A DNA stretch of 64,000 bases from Trochalopteron elliotii (Eukaryota; Chordata; Aves; Passeriformes; Leiothrichidae), in the NCBI GenBank assembly GCA_024734555.1, contig JANPWX010000449.1:5944690-6008689 (forward strand), in the 5' to 3' direction. The notes under the pieces were generated by a model, which saw nothing but the letters and a program-made list of their open reading frames with translations, was not told the origin of the DNA and ran no database searches. Made by a program: the position numbers and the translations under genes. This document shows, piece after piece, positions 50,001 through 63,300 of this stretch. Numbering within the stretch: position 1 is the stretch's first letter; every line of letters begins with the position of its first letter.

Positions 50001-53000
50001 ATATGTAAAGTCCATTGTACTGCAATATCTCCTTATCTATTAATGCACCTCAAATGTATGCTGTCAGCTTGCTTTAGCTCTGCAGTGAGTCTTTTTTGTC
50101 ATTCTGAAATCTGTAAATAATGAAGGCCATCTATTAGGAAAGTATCAAAGCCCTTTTTTAACCCACTTCATAAAGGAGTCCTGCAGGCTATGATTTGGAA
50201 GGGGTCTGGGCTGCTGTAACTTGTTTGAGCCCTAATGTGATAAAATAGGAGTTATGAGATGTGAATCTTAAGTGCAATCTCAATGCTGGCACAAATCAGA
50301 CAATGAAAGTATCTGTCTGATTAGGCAATTAAACAAGGAGAGATGACTCAAAATATCCTTTCCATTTCAGTAACTCCTGTGAGATCAGGGGCCCTTTGAA
50401 AATCAGGTCAACTCCCTTTTTCTTTAATACACCTGCATTTAATTGAAATGCTATGAAAGAGGATGAAGGCAGTTGTAACCTGAGGAGCCTTGGGTGAGTT
50501 CCAGTGTCACACCAAGACTTTAAAATGAGGAATTAGGAGTGACAGAGTAGTCCCCTGAGCAATTGGTTTTTATACCCCATCCTTCTGCTTTCCAGGCCCC
50601 GCTGTGTTTCTCCTGTCTGGGGCAATGTGTTATGTGGGTTGGCAAATCCTTTGGATAAATCAGAAGTGCTGCTCAGACAGAGCAGGGAAGTGAAGCTCAG
50701 GGTCTTATCCTGAAGTGCTGGGCAGGGGATGCAAGATAAACTCAACTCCGATTTCTCCTACTCTGCCCTTTTAGTACACTCAGATGTGCTGCTGTGATTG
50801 CCTTCCTCAGATCCCTCCATCTTCACGGCAGGATGCAGGCAAGCCTTCTCCTGCATAGCATTCCTGCTGTGGCTGCAGGGGCCATGCTCTCTGCCCCACT
50901 GTCCCCTGTGCCTCCAGGGCTGCAGGGAGACTGCCTGGTATGCGAAGTGGGAATGCAAAGGAGGATGATGGTTCCCAGCTCTCTGTTAGTGACGACGCTC
51001 CAAGCATGCAGGCTGCAGGAAAAGCCTGGCTGCCCCTCAGAAAGGGTGACAGGCTGGTAGCAGGCAGAGTAAATGCAGAAAGGGCTTTGCAAAGGAGATC
51101 CCCAGGCTGCTTATAAATGTGTCTCTCCTTATTCCTCTATGTTACAGTGAATTATTTGTCCCGGTTTAGATATGGAATAAATCGCTCTTGTTCTCCTGCC
51201 TTATTCACTGTGTCCTGAACATCTTGTTCTAACGGCTTTAGGCCGCCTATAGTTCCTGGCAGGCTGAACAAATAAAATGGGTAAAAAATGCCATAAAAAT
51301 ACCAAACAAATTTTTCAACTGGCTCCATTATGTCCTTTGTACTTGGCTGGATTATGTTACTGTGTTGGGTTATATTGTTGTGTGAGTATATTGTGCTCTT
51401 TGGACAAGGTTGAGTCAGTGCCTCTCCATGGCAGAGCTTTGCACAGGATTGACAGAGGCTGCTGTGCCAGGGCTGGGTCAATTCTATTCGTCCAGTTTGA
51501 GCCCTACTTTACTGAATTTCCTGGCAATGCAGCCAGTGTATCCCAGGAAGATCTAGAGAACATCTGCAGCTCTCGAGCGAGGTCTGCAGTAGGCTCAGCT
51601 GTAGACACTCAGCTGCAGCTGAATGGAATAGAGTTGAACAGGCAGGATGAAGAGAAAATAGACATCACCTCTGAATGCAAGTGAATAAACACATGATGGA
51701 ACTTCTCAGAGACAGAGGTCCTTAGTGGACAGACAGCAAAACAAACTTAAAGCAGCTGGGGCATTCACAGTCACTGTAAAAGTGCATTTTGTCCCAGTTA
51801 GATCCTAAATAAACAAGTGTTGGAATGATGCTATGTAAAACGAATTTAAAATCTGTCTAATGAGTTTTGTGCCCAGTGAAGTTCTCTCTTTAAGCTACAA
51901 GCCTCCTATAGGAGACTATCTGCTAATTTCTTTTCCCTTCAGACCTTTAGGAATTCCCACAAGGTACATAATATATTCACATTGTGTTATTGTATTGAAT
52001 ATTGATCAAAGCTTTGTCTTTATAAATGCAAATGTTCATGATTTTGGTATAAATCTAGCATTTCAGCGAGAGCAATTTTTTGTAGTGCCTTAAAAATAAC
52101 CAGTTGGCAGGTTTTCAATGTGCTTGATTATTGCAGAATGTCCAAGGATTGAAAGAAAGAGGATGCTAGAGTATTCTACAGACAATAATAATAATTAAGG
52201 ATTTGTTACCACAAATTGAATGAATAAATTTGAATTAATACCTCCACAAACTCAGCTTAAATTCATTAGTCAAACTGGTATTTTCACTACTGTTTTGATC
52301 CAGATATTGTAATGCTTACTCTGTAGAGTGTCTTTGTAAAATTACCTGGAATTTTATCAAAGTTAGGACATGTAAGGTGGAGTTTATTGTCTGTTATTTA
52401 TTTATAAAGAAACAAAAATGTGCTAGTACCTTCAGAGTGCAAACAAGCAAACAAACAACAGTTTCTCCCTATCCTAGAAACCTTATACTCCAATCTAGAC
52501 ATGTAAAGAGGGGTGAGAGCATTACACATTGTGGAAAAAAGACAAAAAAAGACAAGTTTTATAATGAGAAGTAGGTAAGACTGTGGTTCTGTTAAACATG
52601 TACACTTTTATAGGCTTAAGATCTTGAGGTGATGCAGAATGCAGTGAGTTTTGAGAAGACATGTGACTAAGGAGAGGTTATTAAGAATTTTCCTCTTTTG
52701 ATTCTTCCAATGTCACTTTCTGGTATTGTGACTGGAATGCTGTCTGTTTGTAGAAGAGGCCTTGACTGAAGAATCAGTACCACACTGTGTAGAAGCTAAA
52801 GCCCAAGGGGAAGAATCACAAAGTGTAGGCTGATGCTCTGAGGTTTGGTGTGTGTGATCCTCAAGGCAGGAATCACTGTCCAAAAAGGACTTGTGTGCCA
52901 TGATGTGGAGTGTTTTGTGCTTTTACTTGCTATGTCTTGGCAGTTCATCCCAGAGCCCCAGGTCAGAGTCCTGTCTCTCTGCGAGGCACAGGGAAAGACT

Positions 53001-56000
53001 GAAGCATGGATGGACAGGAGCAGAAGGCAGCACACTGAACAGGCAGTGGCTTTGCCACTGTCCTTTCAGATGGGGATTGTTTTAAATTGCTGCCTTCTCT
53101 GGGGCTTAGATCTTTTCTCAGAGCTAAGGGAAGCACATTTATCAGTCTGGATTTACAGTTGATAGCTTTTCCTGAAGGCAAGTACTGCAAAAATAAAAGG
53201 AGAAGAGAATAATTTTTTACTTTCTTTTACAACCCAGTAGGTGGGATGAGAGAGATGCTCTTTCTGCTCTGCAGAGGACCAAGGCCAAACTTATTCTTGC
53301 CTGATAAAATTCAGCCTATTTATCTTCATCATCAATGAGGGATTTTTTGTCCTGTGCATGAGAAACTCATGGGATGAGAAAGCACACAAGTGAATGCCAG
53401 TGACACTCGTGTTTTCACTTGAAAGATTTGGGTCCTGTCTTGGCTATATGAATGGTTTATACATTAATGCAATGTCTGCCTGACATGAACCACCCTGAGT
53501 ATGCCCCTCTCAGCAAGCCTGGCAGCTGGGCCCTTGTAGATAAGGCTTTTCCACTGGGAGATAGGGAATAGATTTGAATTAGGTTTAATTAAATTTTACT
53601 TCCCCTTGTTTGGAATAGCTTTACAGAGAGAAAAAGGATAGAGGTGTTTTCTGTTTAAAATACCCTTTTGCAATGAAATATTATGGGGGAAATTTCCCGT
53701 TTTTGTATTATGGCACTTATTCAGTGTATCATTAAGGCACATGCACTCATGTAGGGCAGCAAGGACAGTGGGGGCAGCCCACCAGAATGTGACAATTTTT
53801 GTGCTATAGCAGCCATTGAACAGGCAGCTGGCATGAATTTAAATAATTTTATTTTTTCTGGTGTAGCATGAAATGTTTTCATTTCTCTTCTATCATAGAT
53901 AGATTCATCATGGAAGGTACAATTGCAATATATTTTGTTTTACAACCACCTAAATAGATGGCTACTTCTTTCCATGAAGTTTTAGGTACAACAGTTTCCA
54001 GATTTTTATTTTTGTTTACTCACACTGAAAACAAGGTGTCTTTTAATTCCTTTGAATCCATCTCTTTAGTCAGGTTTTAAAAAATAAATGTTTCTGCTTA
54101 GAAGAATTGTGCAATGCATCAAGCACAATTAAAGTATTCAAGCTTAAAGAGAAGCAGTTTCCTGATTTCTTAATAAAAATCAGTTGATACCTCAGTCAAT
54201 TGTTCTTTTTTTTATTTTTTGATCACAAATCTATTTTACTTACTGATGGCAGTGACTTAACTTTGCTCTCACTTTGCAAAGTCTTACTTTTACACTTTAT
54301 TCACTGTTTACTATTACCCTTATTTCCCTTCAGAGTAAAAAGACACCTGACCTCTACTTTGTCCCTCTCCTTTCACTGTAGGAAGGTATTTCTAGAGAAG
54401 TAGGGCCCAAACTGAATCTGTTCTTCTTCCATTTGGCAGCGCTGATATTGCTGATGATGATGGTCCATGGTCAAGAGTCAGGATACTGGGTTTGTATTCC
54501 TAAATCCTGGATTTCACATGCATTTTTCCTACTGCAGAGTGCTTGGATTTTGGGCTAAAACCACTTTTTCACCTGTTCTCCCTTCATCCTGGAGACACTT
54601 CCACCTCCCCAGCCCCAGAGCAGCTGTCAGTGTTGTCTCTTGGATGTTGAAAGCACAGTTTGGCCCAACCTATGTAATCAGGTCTCAGGGTTATTTTCTG
54701 AACCTGGTCCCTGCTGCTCTTAAGCCCTTGCTTGCCCCTGGCAGCAATACTTTCCCCTCTCCTCTTTCCTTGCTCTGAAATCAATGTTGCACTGTATGGT
54801 TGACCTTGACATAGTGTTCTTAAATTTTAGAAAAGCTGCAAAGGTCCCAGTTCCTGTGTTTTGAGGATGCACCAAGTGCCTAAACCAGTATCTTTTACTG
54901 GCACAGACACTGAGGAAAAATATTTTCTGCTTGTCTGTATTTATTGTCTCAAATGCAAGGAGAGAGTACTGCAGTCCTACACTACATTGCCAGCAATACA
55001 AGTTTTGCAGTAAGCCCCTCAATTTTCTCATAAACTACCCCTCATATGTCTTCCTCATCACCAGTTTTTTAAAGGGCTCATTAAGTTTCTCCCAAATAGA
55101 CTCCTCTGACATCACAGGATGGGACCCTTCTGCTTTAGTGCACTGCTTCATGATGTATGGGCAGAAATACTGCTTACCAAATAGGAGGTGAAGTGAAGCA
55201 CTGAAGTGAAGCACCATGCTTCGTCATATGTTGTAGAAGACACTGAACACTCCTTAGCATTGTTTTAATGCAGGAAAAAAAAACCCCAAATGTATTTTGA
55301 GTGGTTTGAAATCGGTCCAAACAGAGAGAAAAATCAGAGCTGTGATGAAGCCCACCAAATGCCAAGCACTCCAGGTCCTGGGACTGTCTCTACAGGGGGC
55401 CAAGCAGTCACTTCCACCACCTGAGCCCTGTGGTTCCTGTGGACAATGGTAGGCATTGCTCATTAGCCAATGCGTATTTCACTTGAAGGGGAAAAAAACA
55501 GGGAGAAAGGGAAAAAGCAAGTTGTGAATTTGAAGATCAGAGCCCCTGTTGGAGAGGTTTGTACATTTTGTCTCAAGGGCCTCAGATTGGGGTCCTAGTA
55601 GAAGTTATGTGTGAGATGCATTGAGGTGTTCTGATATTCAAGTGGAATTGTTCTGACAAGTCTAGAAATATGTGTGTGAGGAAAGTTAATGAAACAAAAT
55701 CTCCCTCAATGAAATTAAGAAACTCATTAACTCAGCAGCTTTGGGAAAATGCTTCCAATCTAGATGGACACCTGACAAGAGCCCTATCGAATTTTCATAG
55801 ATACAATTAATTCCTTCCATTTAGAAACACTCAATTAGAAGCTTCCAATTAGGTTGCACTGTACATCATTAAAGTGCTATTAACCCTCCAAACCACTGCT
55901 ACTGACACTAAAGATTTTAGCAGAAATAATTAAACAGCTTGATCTGAAATGAAACTTACCTAAGGCAAGCCCAATGCCCATGTGAACATTTTTCTTTTGT

Positions 56001-56744
56001 ATTTTCTTTCCAAAGTAGATCATTTGCACAGTGGCACAGGGAAGGGCTTTGCATTGCATGCGGAACCAGCCTGTGGTGAGCCCATCCACAGGCCAGGGCT
56101 GCTGAGCTGTTTGGGAGCCTCACTAATGCCTGGCCGATGGGAAGCCTGTTCCAGACCTGGCCTGGGCTTCCTTGCCCAGTGCGCATCCTGCAGCACAGTG
56201 TCATCTTTCCTGCCTTGCCAGCACTGCCCTTCCCAAGCCTCCCATCTTTTTATTAATGCTTGAAGCCTCAGACACTTCCTATGATCCTGCTTTTAAAAAT
56301 ACACAAGTGACTCCTCTGATTTAATACCACCCCTTTGGGCAGAGACTTTCCTCACTGTTGGCCTGAGCTTCACCTGGTACATATTTGGTTTTTAATGGAT
56401 TTCTTCATTTTTCCTTGCCTATAAGGTGGGTAGAAACAAAGACCTCAGCAAAAGACTAGCTGAAAGGTGTGTCTTACAGGAATTGGTAGAAGTGGTGGTC
56501 TTTTATCAACTAAAATAGAGAAAATCTGTGCTTGTGAAACTGAAAATACACTATTAACAAATGGCTTAAATGCTTATTATTAAACAGCTGCGTGAAATGA
56601 GGCGAGGGGGAAGGGAGTAAGAGTCCAGGTAAGTGGTGGCTTGAGCAAGAGACCCCCTTGGGATGTATTCTGCTGTTTCACATCTAGGAGGCACTGACCA
56701 TGCTTAAATTACTGCTTATCCACCGGAGCAGGTCTTGTCAAACC
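47086..56744. other. Intergenic DNA, no gene recognised
   Basis: I found no exon or RNA gene. The longest open frames (48412-48951 minus, 179 codons; 51277-51684 plus, 135 codons) show no domain I recognise. AT-rich blocks with homeodomain-type core words lie near 49.5-49.65 kb and 55.66-55.96 kb and are discussed as candidate regulatory elements. A perfect 13-base tandem duplication lies at 55189-55214. Confidence 0.6.
55189..55214. repeat. 13-base perfect tandem duplication
   Basis: TGAAGTGAAGCAC occurs twice back to back. It is a local duplication without further copies. Confidence 0.9.
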
Positions 56745-57328
56745 TGCTGGTTTTGGCTGGGGCAGAGTTAGTTTCCTTCACAGTAGCTGGTCCAGGGCTG
56801 TTTTTTGGATTTGTGCTGATAATGTAGAGATGTTTTTGCTATTGCTGAGCAGGACTTACACAGAGCTGAGGCCTTTTCTGCTTTTGTACTGCCATGCTGG
56901 GGAGGGGGATGGGGGTCCATCAGAGGTTGAGAGGGGACACAGCCAGGACAGGTGACCCCAACTGACCAAAGGGACATTCCAGACTGACATCATGCTCTGT
57001 GGAGGTGGAGCTGGGAGAGAGAAGGAGGAAGGAGGAACATTTGGAGTGATGATGTTTGTCTCTTCAAGTAACCATTGTGTGTGATGGGTCTCTGCTCTCC
57101 TTAGGATGACTGAACACCTGCCTGCCCACAGGGAATGGTGAATTAATCCCTTGTTTTTTGTTTTTCTTGCATGCATGGCTTCTGCTTTCCCTTTTAAACT
57201 GTCTATATTTCAACCCATGAGTTTTCTGGCTTTCACTCTCCCAATCTTCTCCCTGATCCTGCTGGTGGGGGAACAAGTGAGTAGCTGCCTGGGGCTTGGC
57301 TCCTGGCTGGGGTTAAATCCTGATGTCA
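56745..57328 (+). mobile_element. Solo LTR of an avian endogenous retrovirus (ERVL-like)
   Basis: The sequence opens TGCTGGTTTTGGCTGGGGCA, continues through GTAGCTGGTCCAGGGCTG and ACACAGCCAGGACAGGTGAC to the ACATCATGCTC region, then TTTTAAACTGTCTATATTTC and CAACCCATGAGTTTT, and closes CTGGCTGGGGTTAAATCCTGATGTCA. This order of words is that of a common avian LTR of ERVL type, in + orientation, about 580 bases, with TG at the start and CA at the end. No internal retroviral genes flank it on either side, so it is a solo LTR left by recombination between two LTRs. I see no convincing target-site duplication, which fits an old copy with eroded edges. Open frames inside it are not genes. Confidence 0.85.
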
Positions 57329-60300
57329 GCTTACAAAGTAAGACTTGGGGTCACAGGAAGCTTCTGGTGCAGCCAGGGTTTGACACATGAATGTACCTGA
57401 GCAGACTTGTGAAGTCTGGATTGTTTGCCTGCCTCTGTGGGATCCATCCTGGTGCCAAGAGGATGACTTTGCCAAATGTACTTGGAGGCAGCTCCACGCT
57501 TGATATGTGGTATCATTAGTGGCTTAGAAATTGATGGAAGCTCTTCAGTTAATGCCAATGTTGAAATTTGGTACTCTGAATGTCAAAACTTGTACTGAAA
57601 CTTTGAAAAAGTTGCTGAATGTGCCTCCCAGTAGATGTTTCAGGGTAACAGATCAAGTGTTTTTAATTAATTGTATTTCCATACACCTAGAGATAGCATT
57701 CTCTATTCTGAATTAATGACCTATGAAATCCTGAGTTTAAATACAGAGGTCATTTGTAATTTACTGGAGGGCAGAAAAGCATGAACTCTGCCTTAATGAG
57801 TCTACTGGTTTTTTTTATTTCCCTTGACCTCAAACATCTAGAAGGATTTTTCTCTAAAAAACCTTTTGCCTCCAGTGATGAGACTCTGTATGTTGAGTTT
57901 TAGCTGTGATTGAATTTATACTACAGCCAAGTTATAAACCCTCGAAAATAGGATTTATAATGGAAATTCCAAGTGCAATCTTAACTGTAACAGCCAGCTT
58001 TATACTCAATAGTACTATTAACATTCTTCAAACCCAATGTTCGGGATGAGTCATACTGATCTAATTCTTTACATAACCCTTTTCTTTTCTGCAGCTCAGG
58101 CCTACTCTTGTAATTTCTAGTCATATGCCAATGGATACGTTTCTTTAATTTGGGGGCACACAGGACACAGCTGATATCCAGTGCTATGGAAATAGACACT
58201 CTTTCCAGCAGGGGCATGCCTTCTACACCTGCTTATTCAGTTAAGGAACAAGTTTTGAACAGTCTGAATCATTAATGTGTTTCTTACTTTTATAATGTCT
58301 ATGTAACCTTCTAGTTTTGGTTTCTAGTGCTTAGATAATCATGCAACATTTAAAATTACAACAATAAAGAAATTGTTTCTGGAAGCTGTGAAAGTAAAGA
58401 TAGGAGAATTGTAACTCCTTCTGCTTCATACCTGTTCTTGGTAAAAGAGAGGTGAAGAATAATTGGCATGATGTCCTGCCTCAGTGATGAATATGACATG
58501 CACTGTCCTCAGTGGTGCTGTGTTGCTATAAATGCATAAGGTGATCCTAAAAAGGGAAGGTGAATATCAGGGATGAGAGCAATGATGATAAAGTCACTTT
58601 GCTTGTCCTGGTCACTGCAGCAGAAGATTTGGATGACTTTGCTGGCCAGAATGTAAAAATCCTTGTTTGTGAGTATTATGGATGTTTTGGAATTTTGCAA
58701 ATAAATAAAACTTAGACTTTGTGTAAAAACTCATAAAGGCCGCATCTAAAACATCTATAGCAGTCTGGGAGGAGAAAGGCCAAACTGACACTGTGTCTGA
58801 GAGTGGAACTGGTGGATGAAAGAAGGGCTTGAGTCCCACAATTCCCTCATGGCAGGCCCTTGCCTCCCCCTTTCCTCTGCTACCTTATGCCAGGGAGAGA
58901 GTGAAATATTTAGCTGCTTATATGAACTAGAACTAATTACTCAGGTGAGATTAAGAGGCTGCCTGAGGCTGTTGGCTCTGCTCTCTTTGCCCCATCCATC
59001 AGCAGAGGGTGAAGGGATAGAGGAGATACCAACCATGGGCCAAGCTGCCAGGAGCAGAGCACAAACCAGGGGGCAGCTGGACATTCCTCTCCAAAAACCA
59101 CTGATTTTTGGGAACTTGAATGAGTGTCTGGAGAAAATCTGACAGTATGGGCCTTCAGTTCAATCCTGCTGTAGCATAGAGGGCAGGTCCATTCCCTTTT
59201 ACTGCATTTGTCCTTCCCTTGGATAGAGAAAGTTTCCTTGCAGCCCATGCTGCCTTATCCTGCCATTAAGCTGTTCATATGGGTGAAGCGTTTTGCTAAT
59301 TACATCTAATTAGAGGAGCTTCTCTGCCCACCCACGGGCTCACCAGGACCTGTGCCTGAACGGGAGCACAAATCCAAATACAGGTGACACTTTGGGCATG
59401 CCAAGAGCTGACAGCAAGGTGCTTCAGCATCGAAGCAGCATCTGTCCTCAGCAGGGATGGACTACTGCTCTTTAAAGCCTTAATTCCCACAAACTGTTTC
59501 TGGCAGATCAGTAAAACAACAGGTAAAGCATGCCCCTTGTGAGCAGCTTTGTGTTTTCTTTAATGGGACACACTGTTGTAAATTTTTAGGGGTCTGAACA
59601 TTGGAGAAGGTTGATAGCCACAGGATCGCTTCTGTAAATAGACAGAGAATAGCCAGGGAAAAAATATCCATATTCTCTCCACCTCTTCATCACTGAAACA
59701 TATCTGGTGTTTCAATTCCTTGTGGAATTGAGCTTCTTTTAACATAATCAATTGGGAAATTTTAATTTCTTTCTTTAATAGGTCATATTATCATAATTTA
59801 AACTGCTGTTCTCCCACAGTTTAAATATATTTCCCGATTTATCCTGTGATCTTTTCATCAGCATTTTCAAATTTGAAGTGCCAAGCCCTCTGGGAAAAAG
59901 AGGGTTACTAGCACTAATACTTGATTGATACAGTAAGACTGCCACTTGAATTTCTATTATATTCTGGTTTCACAGGGTCTTGAGGACACATTATTACCTG
60001 GTTGTTAGTTAGTTCAAGCTTTATCTCTCTGGGTATATAAACTGTTGCTTTTGAAGTTGTAAGCATAAGAAAAGCTTTACCTTCCACTTCAAAAAATAAT
60101 TTTTCAGATTGTTGAAATGATTTGTGATGTTATGATTCGGCAGAGAAGAAGTCACCACTGAGAAAAAGTACTTTTACATATTTTTGGAATATCTTTGAAA
60201 AGTATAATATTAATAAATGTTTGAAAGTCATATTTTAAGTCTCTTGGGTGTTTTAGGAAAGGCTTAACCCCTTCCAGACAAGCCTTCTCCTCTGGGGGAC

Positions 60301-63300
60301 AAAATTGCTGCAGCTATCCTCCCTACCTTGATACTTGCTTCTTCACATGTCTATGAAAGATTTTTAACCTCTTGGTTGCTCTTAGACAGATGAGGGAGAG
60401 GCAGTTCATGGGCCCCTGAGGAACTCTGCAGAGATGGAGGATTCCTTAGTCAGGGAATCCCAGGTGAGATGTAGGCCAGGGGCAGCTGCCAGCACCCCAT
60501 GGACAGGTGGATGACATATGGGGTCCATGTAGGAGGAGAGAGGTGGCTGCTGTGCTCTGGGAAAAGACCTTGTGGACCAAAGCAAAGCACACTGGACTGG
60601 GCTGATCCAATGCAAGAGATAAGGGGTATCAGAGTTCTCTGTTGCAGGTGGTGTCAAATCAGCCTCTGGCAGGGACCTCAGACTCCTCCCTGAGCCACAT
60701 CTATGGAAGCCTCCTGACTGAACTTGACCAATGAAGAATAAAACAAACCAGCCTTTAGGAGCCCTTGCCTGGCTGGATGTAGGTTTTGAACTGAAATGTT
60801 TTTTTGGTTGTGATGAGACTCCAAAATGCCTTTTTCCTGGAAGGAGGACAACATGAAAATTGCATAAAGCAATGTCTTCATCAGAAGGGCAACCAGAAGA
60901 CTTCAGTGTACAGAAGGACCACACACCCCACCTTTCCCCTGTCCCTGTGAGTGCTTGGTGAGACGAGCCAAGTATGGGTGTATTTACTGCACTTCTTATC
61001 CCTAAGTGATTTGTTTTGGCTTACCAGTCCAGTTCAGCCAGAAACTGTCATGTATTTGGGAGAAAAAGGTCTTTGCTCTATTTGCAGTAGACTCTGTATG
61101 ACTGGAGATGGGGCTTAGATAGGAGCAGGCATGTTTTGCTGCACGTGTTTGTTGTTTGACAGATGTCCAAGTGATTTGGAGATCGTACTAGGGTTTTGCA
61201 GAATCACATTCTGGACAAACTGCTGTTTTGGCCTTTTTCAGGAGAAGCCATCTTTCTGAGTCAGGTTTCATGCTGACAACGTGCCCTCTTGGCATTAGTC
61301 CCCTGGAGCCTGACACAGTGTTGGGGTCACTTTGCAAGGGTGCAGAGGAGGAGCAATGGAGATTTATTCTCCTTCTGCCAGTGGCCCCATGCCCTCTTCC
61401 CTGGCCCCTCTTTGCCTGTGACTGTCACAATGGTGGCACCAGAGTCACTGCTGCTCATACTCTCTCATATATCCTCCTTCTAGATCCCTGATAATAGGTT
61501 CTTAAACTTAATTACTGTGGATTTTATAGCACTCTGGGACAAGATAAAGGAGAATGAAAACTAGTGAGGCAAGTGGCCCTTCCTCTGCTGCTCAGGAAAG
61601 GCTTTAAGGTGTTTTTTTAACAGGTAATTTATGAAAACTCTGATCAGGTTATGTAGCTGTTTCTTGCTATCTCAACATCCTCCTCATGAGAACACTACCA
61701 ATAGGGCTTGGCAATAAATTTCTGGAGATCTCTTAATAGTATTAGTCTTTCTGCATCTGGGAAAAAGTTTGCTGACATTAATAAATTTATATTTGTCCTG
61801 ATGAACATTATTAATTTCAGACTGTTTCTTCAATTTATCAAAATTATAATGTATTGTCACACTTCTGCTAAACATCTTTGTTACTTGCAGCTTTTCTGTT
61901 ACCACTTCTTTGTGGTTTCCAGCTGGAAGGCACCTGACTGAACTATACGTTGCTTACTGTATTGAGAATTTTATCATGTAAAATTTACAACTTAAATTTG
62001 TATTATTGAGAGAAGAAAAAGAGAAAAAAAAAAAAAATCACGTGTCCAAGCAGCAAATTCCTGGCAGTTTGCCTGGAGGAAGAGGGAAGGCACAAAGGTG
62101 TCCAGGTGCAGGCGCTGTGTCCTGAATGAGAACTCTGCATCTCATTCAACACTGGCCTTGATGAAATAGAAACTTCCACTCACCTTATCATGGAATGAAT
62201 CTGGATCCTTTGGTAAGGAACCTTTTTCAAAACAGGAAATGTCAGAAAGAAGGAAAAGAAATCTCTGCTGTTCTGTGATCTTAAAGCTCTTATTTAAGAT
62301 GTTTCTGGTGTGTTCTGTAGAAAATCTTTATAATTTATAAGGAGAAAATTTGGTTAATTTATTTGTGATTACCAGCCTCATCAAATAACTCCCTCTGCAC
62401 TTGTTTCTGAATAACACTAGGTCATTTAGAAATTCAACTTATTGTTTTATTTATTTTAATGGGAAGAACCACTAATAATTAAAAAAAAAAAAGTTACATC
62501 TCTGACAGAAGTCTTTTAGTGGGAGTTCGAGTAAATTATTCAAAAATCAAACGATGACTTTATTCCAGTGGGAAGGTGTGAGATTGCATTATTCATTATT
62601 AATTCCATAATGCCATAATACTGCACAGCACTTTATGCAAAAAAATGAAACCATCAGTTGCAAATAACAAATGCCTCTGGAAACAACATGCACATGGAGA
62701 TAAGCAGAAAGGGGCTGTGGCGAGCCTCAATGTACGTATCCCTTTCTTCCTTTTTTTCTCTTTCTCCCATTTTCTTTCTCTGTTCCTCCCTGATTTCAAG
62801 TCCACACCATTTTTGAATGGACAATTTAGATTAATAACTGATCTAGAAGAAAAGGCTTTGGAAGACAGTAGAGAGATGCAGATGTAAGAGTGAAGCTGAG
62901 CCTCAGGACATGCAAGTAGCAGTAGAGAATATGACTAGAGGCACCTGCTTGGGAGGGAAGGAAACACAAATTGAACAGGAAGAAAAAGCATGAGAACTGG
63001 AGATGTAGGTCATGACCACTATTTTTGCTGTCTTTGATGCATAAATAGGATCTGTGTGGGACACAGAGTGAAGTAGGAGGGGGGAGTCAGACGCTCCAAC
63101 AACCTCTAACAAGCAAGGTGCATGTCACCACCTCACAGACAAGAATAATCCCAGATCCTTTCCCATGTTTATGCCCTTATTCATGGACCCATACCCCATA
63201 TTAGTCAAGTAGCATGTTTCTGTGAAGGGAAGGCTGATCCCCACTGGGATACCTACAGCTTCCTCCTTGAGAAGCAGAGTGGAGTAATGGTCCCAGCTCT

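Noticed and set aside
56856..57390. Several open frames of 69-106 codons.
   Set aside because: They fall inside the solo LTR or across its edge and match no retroviral protein.
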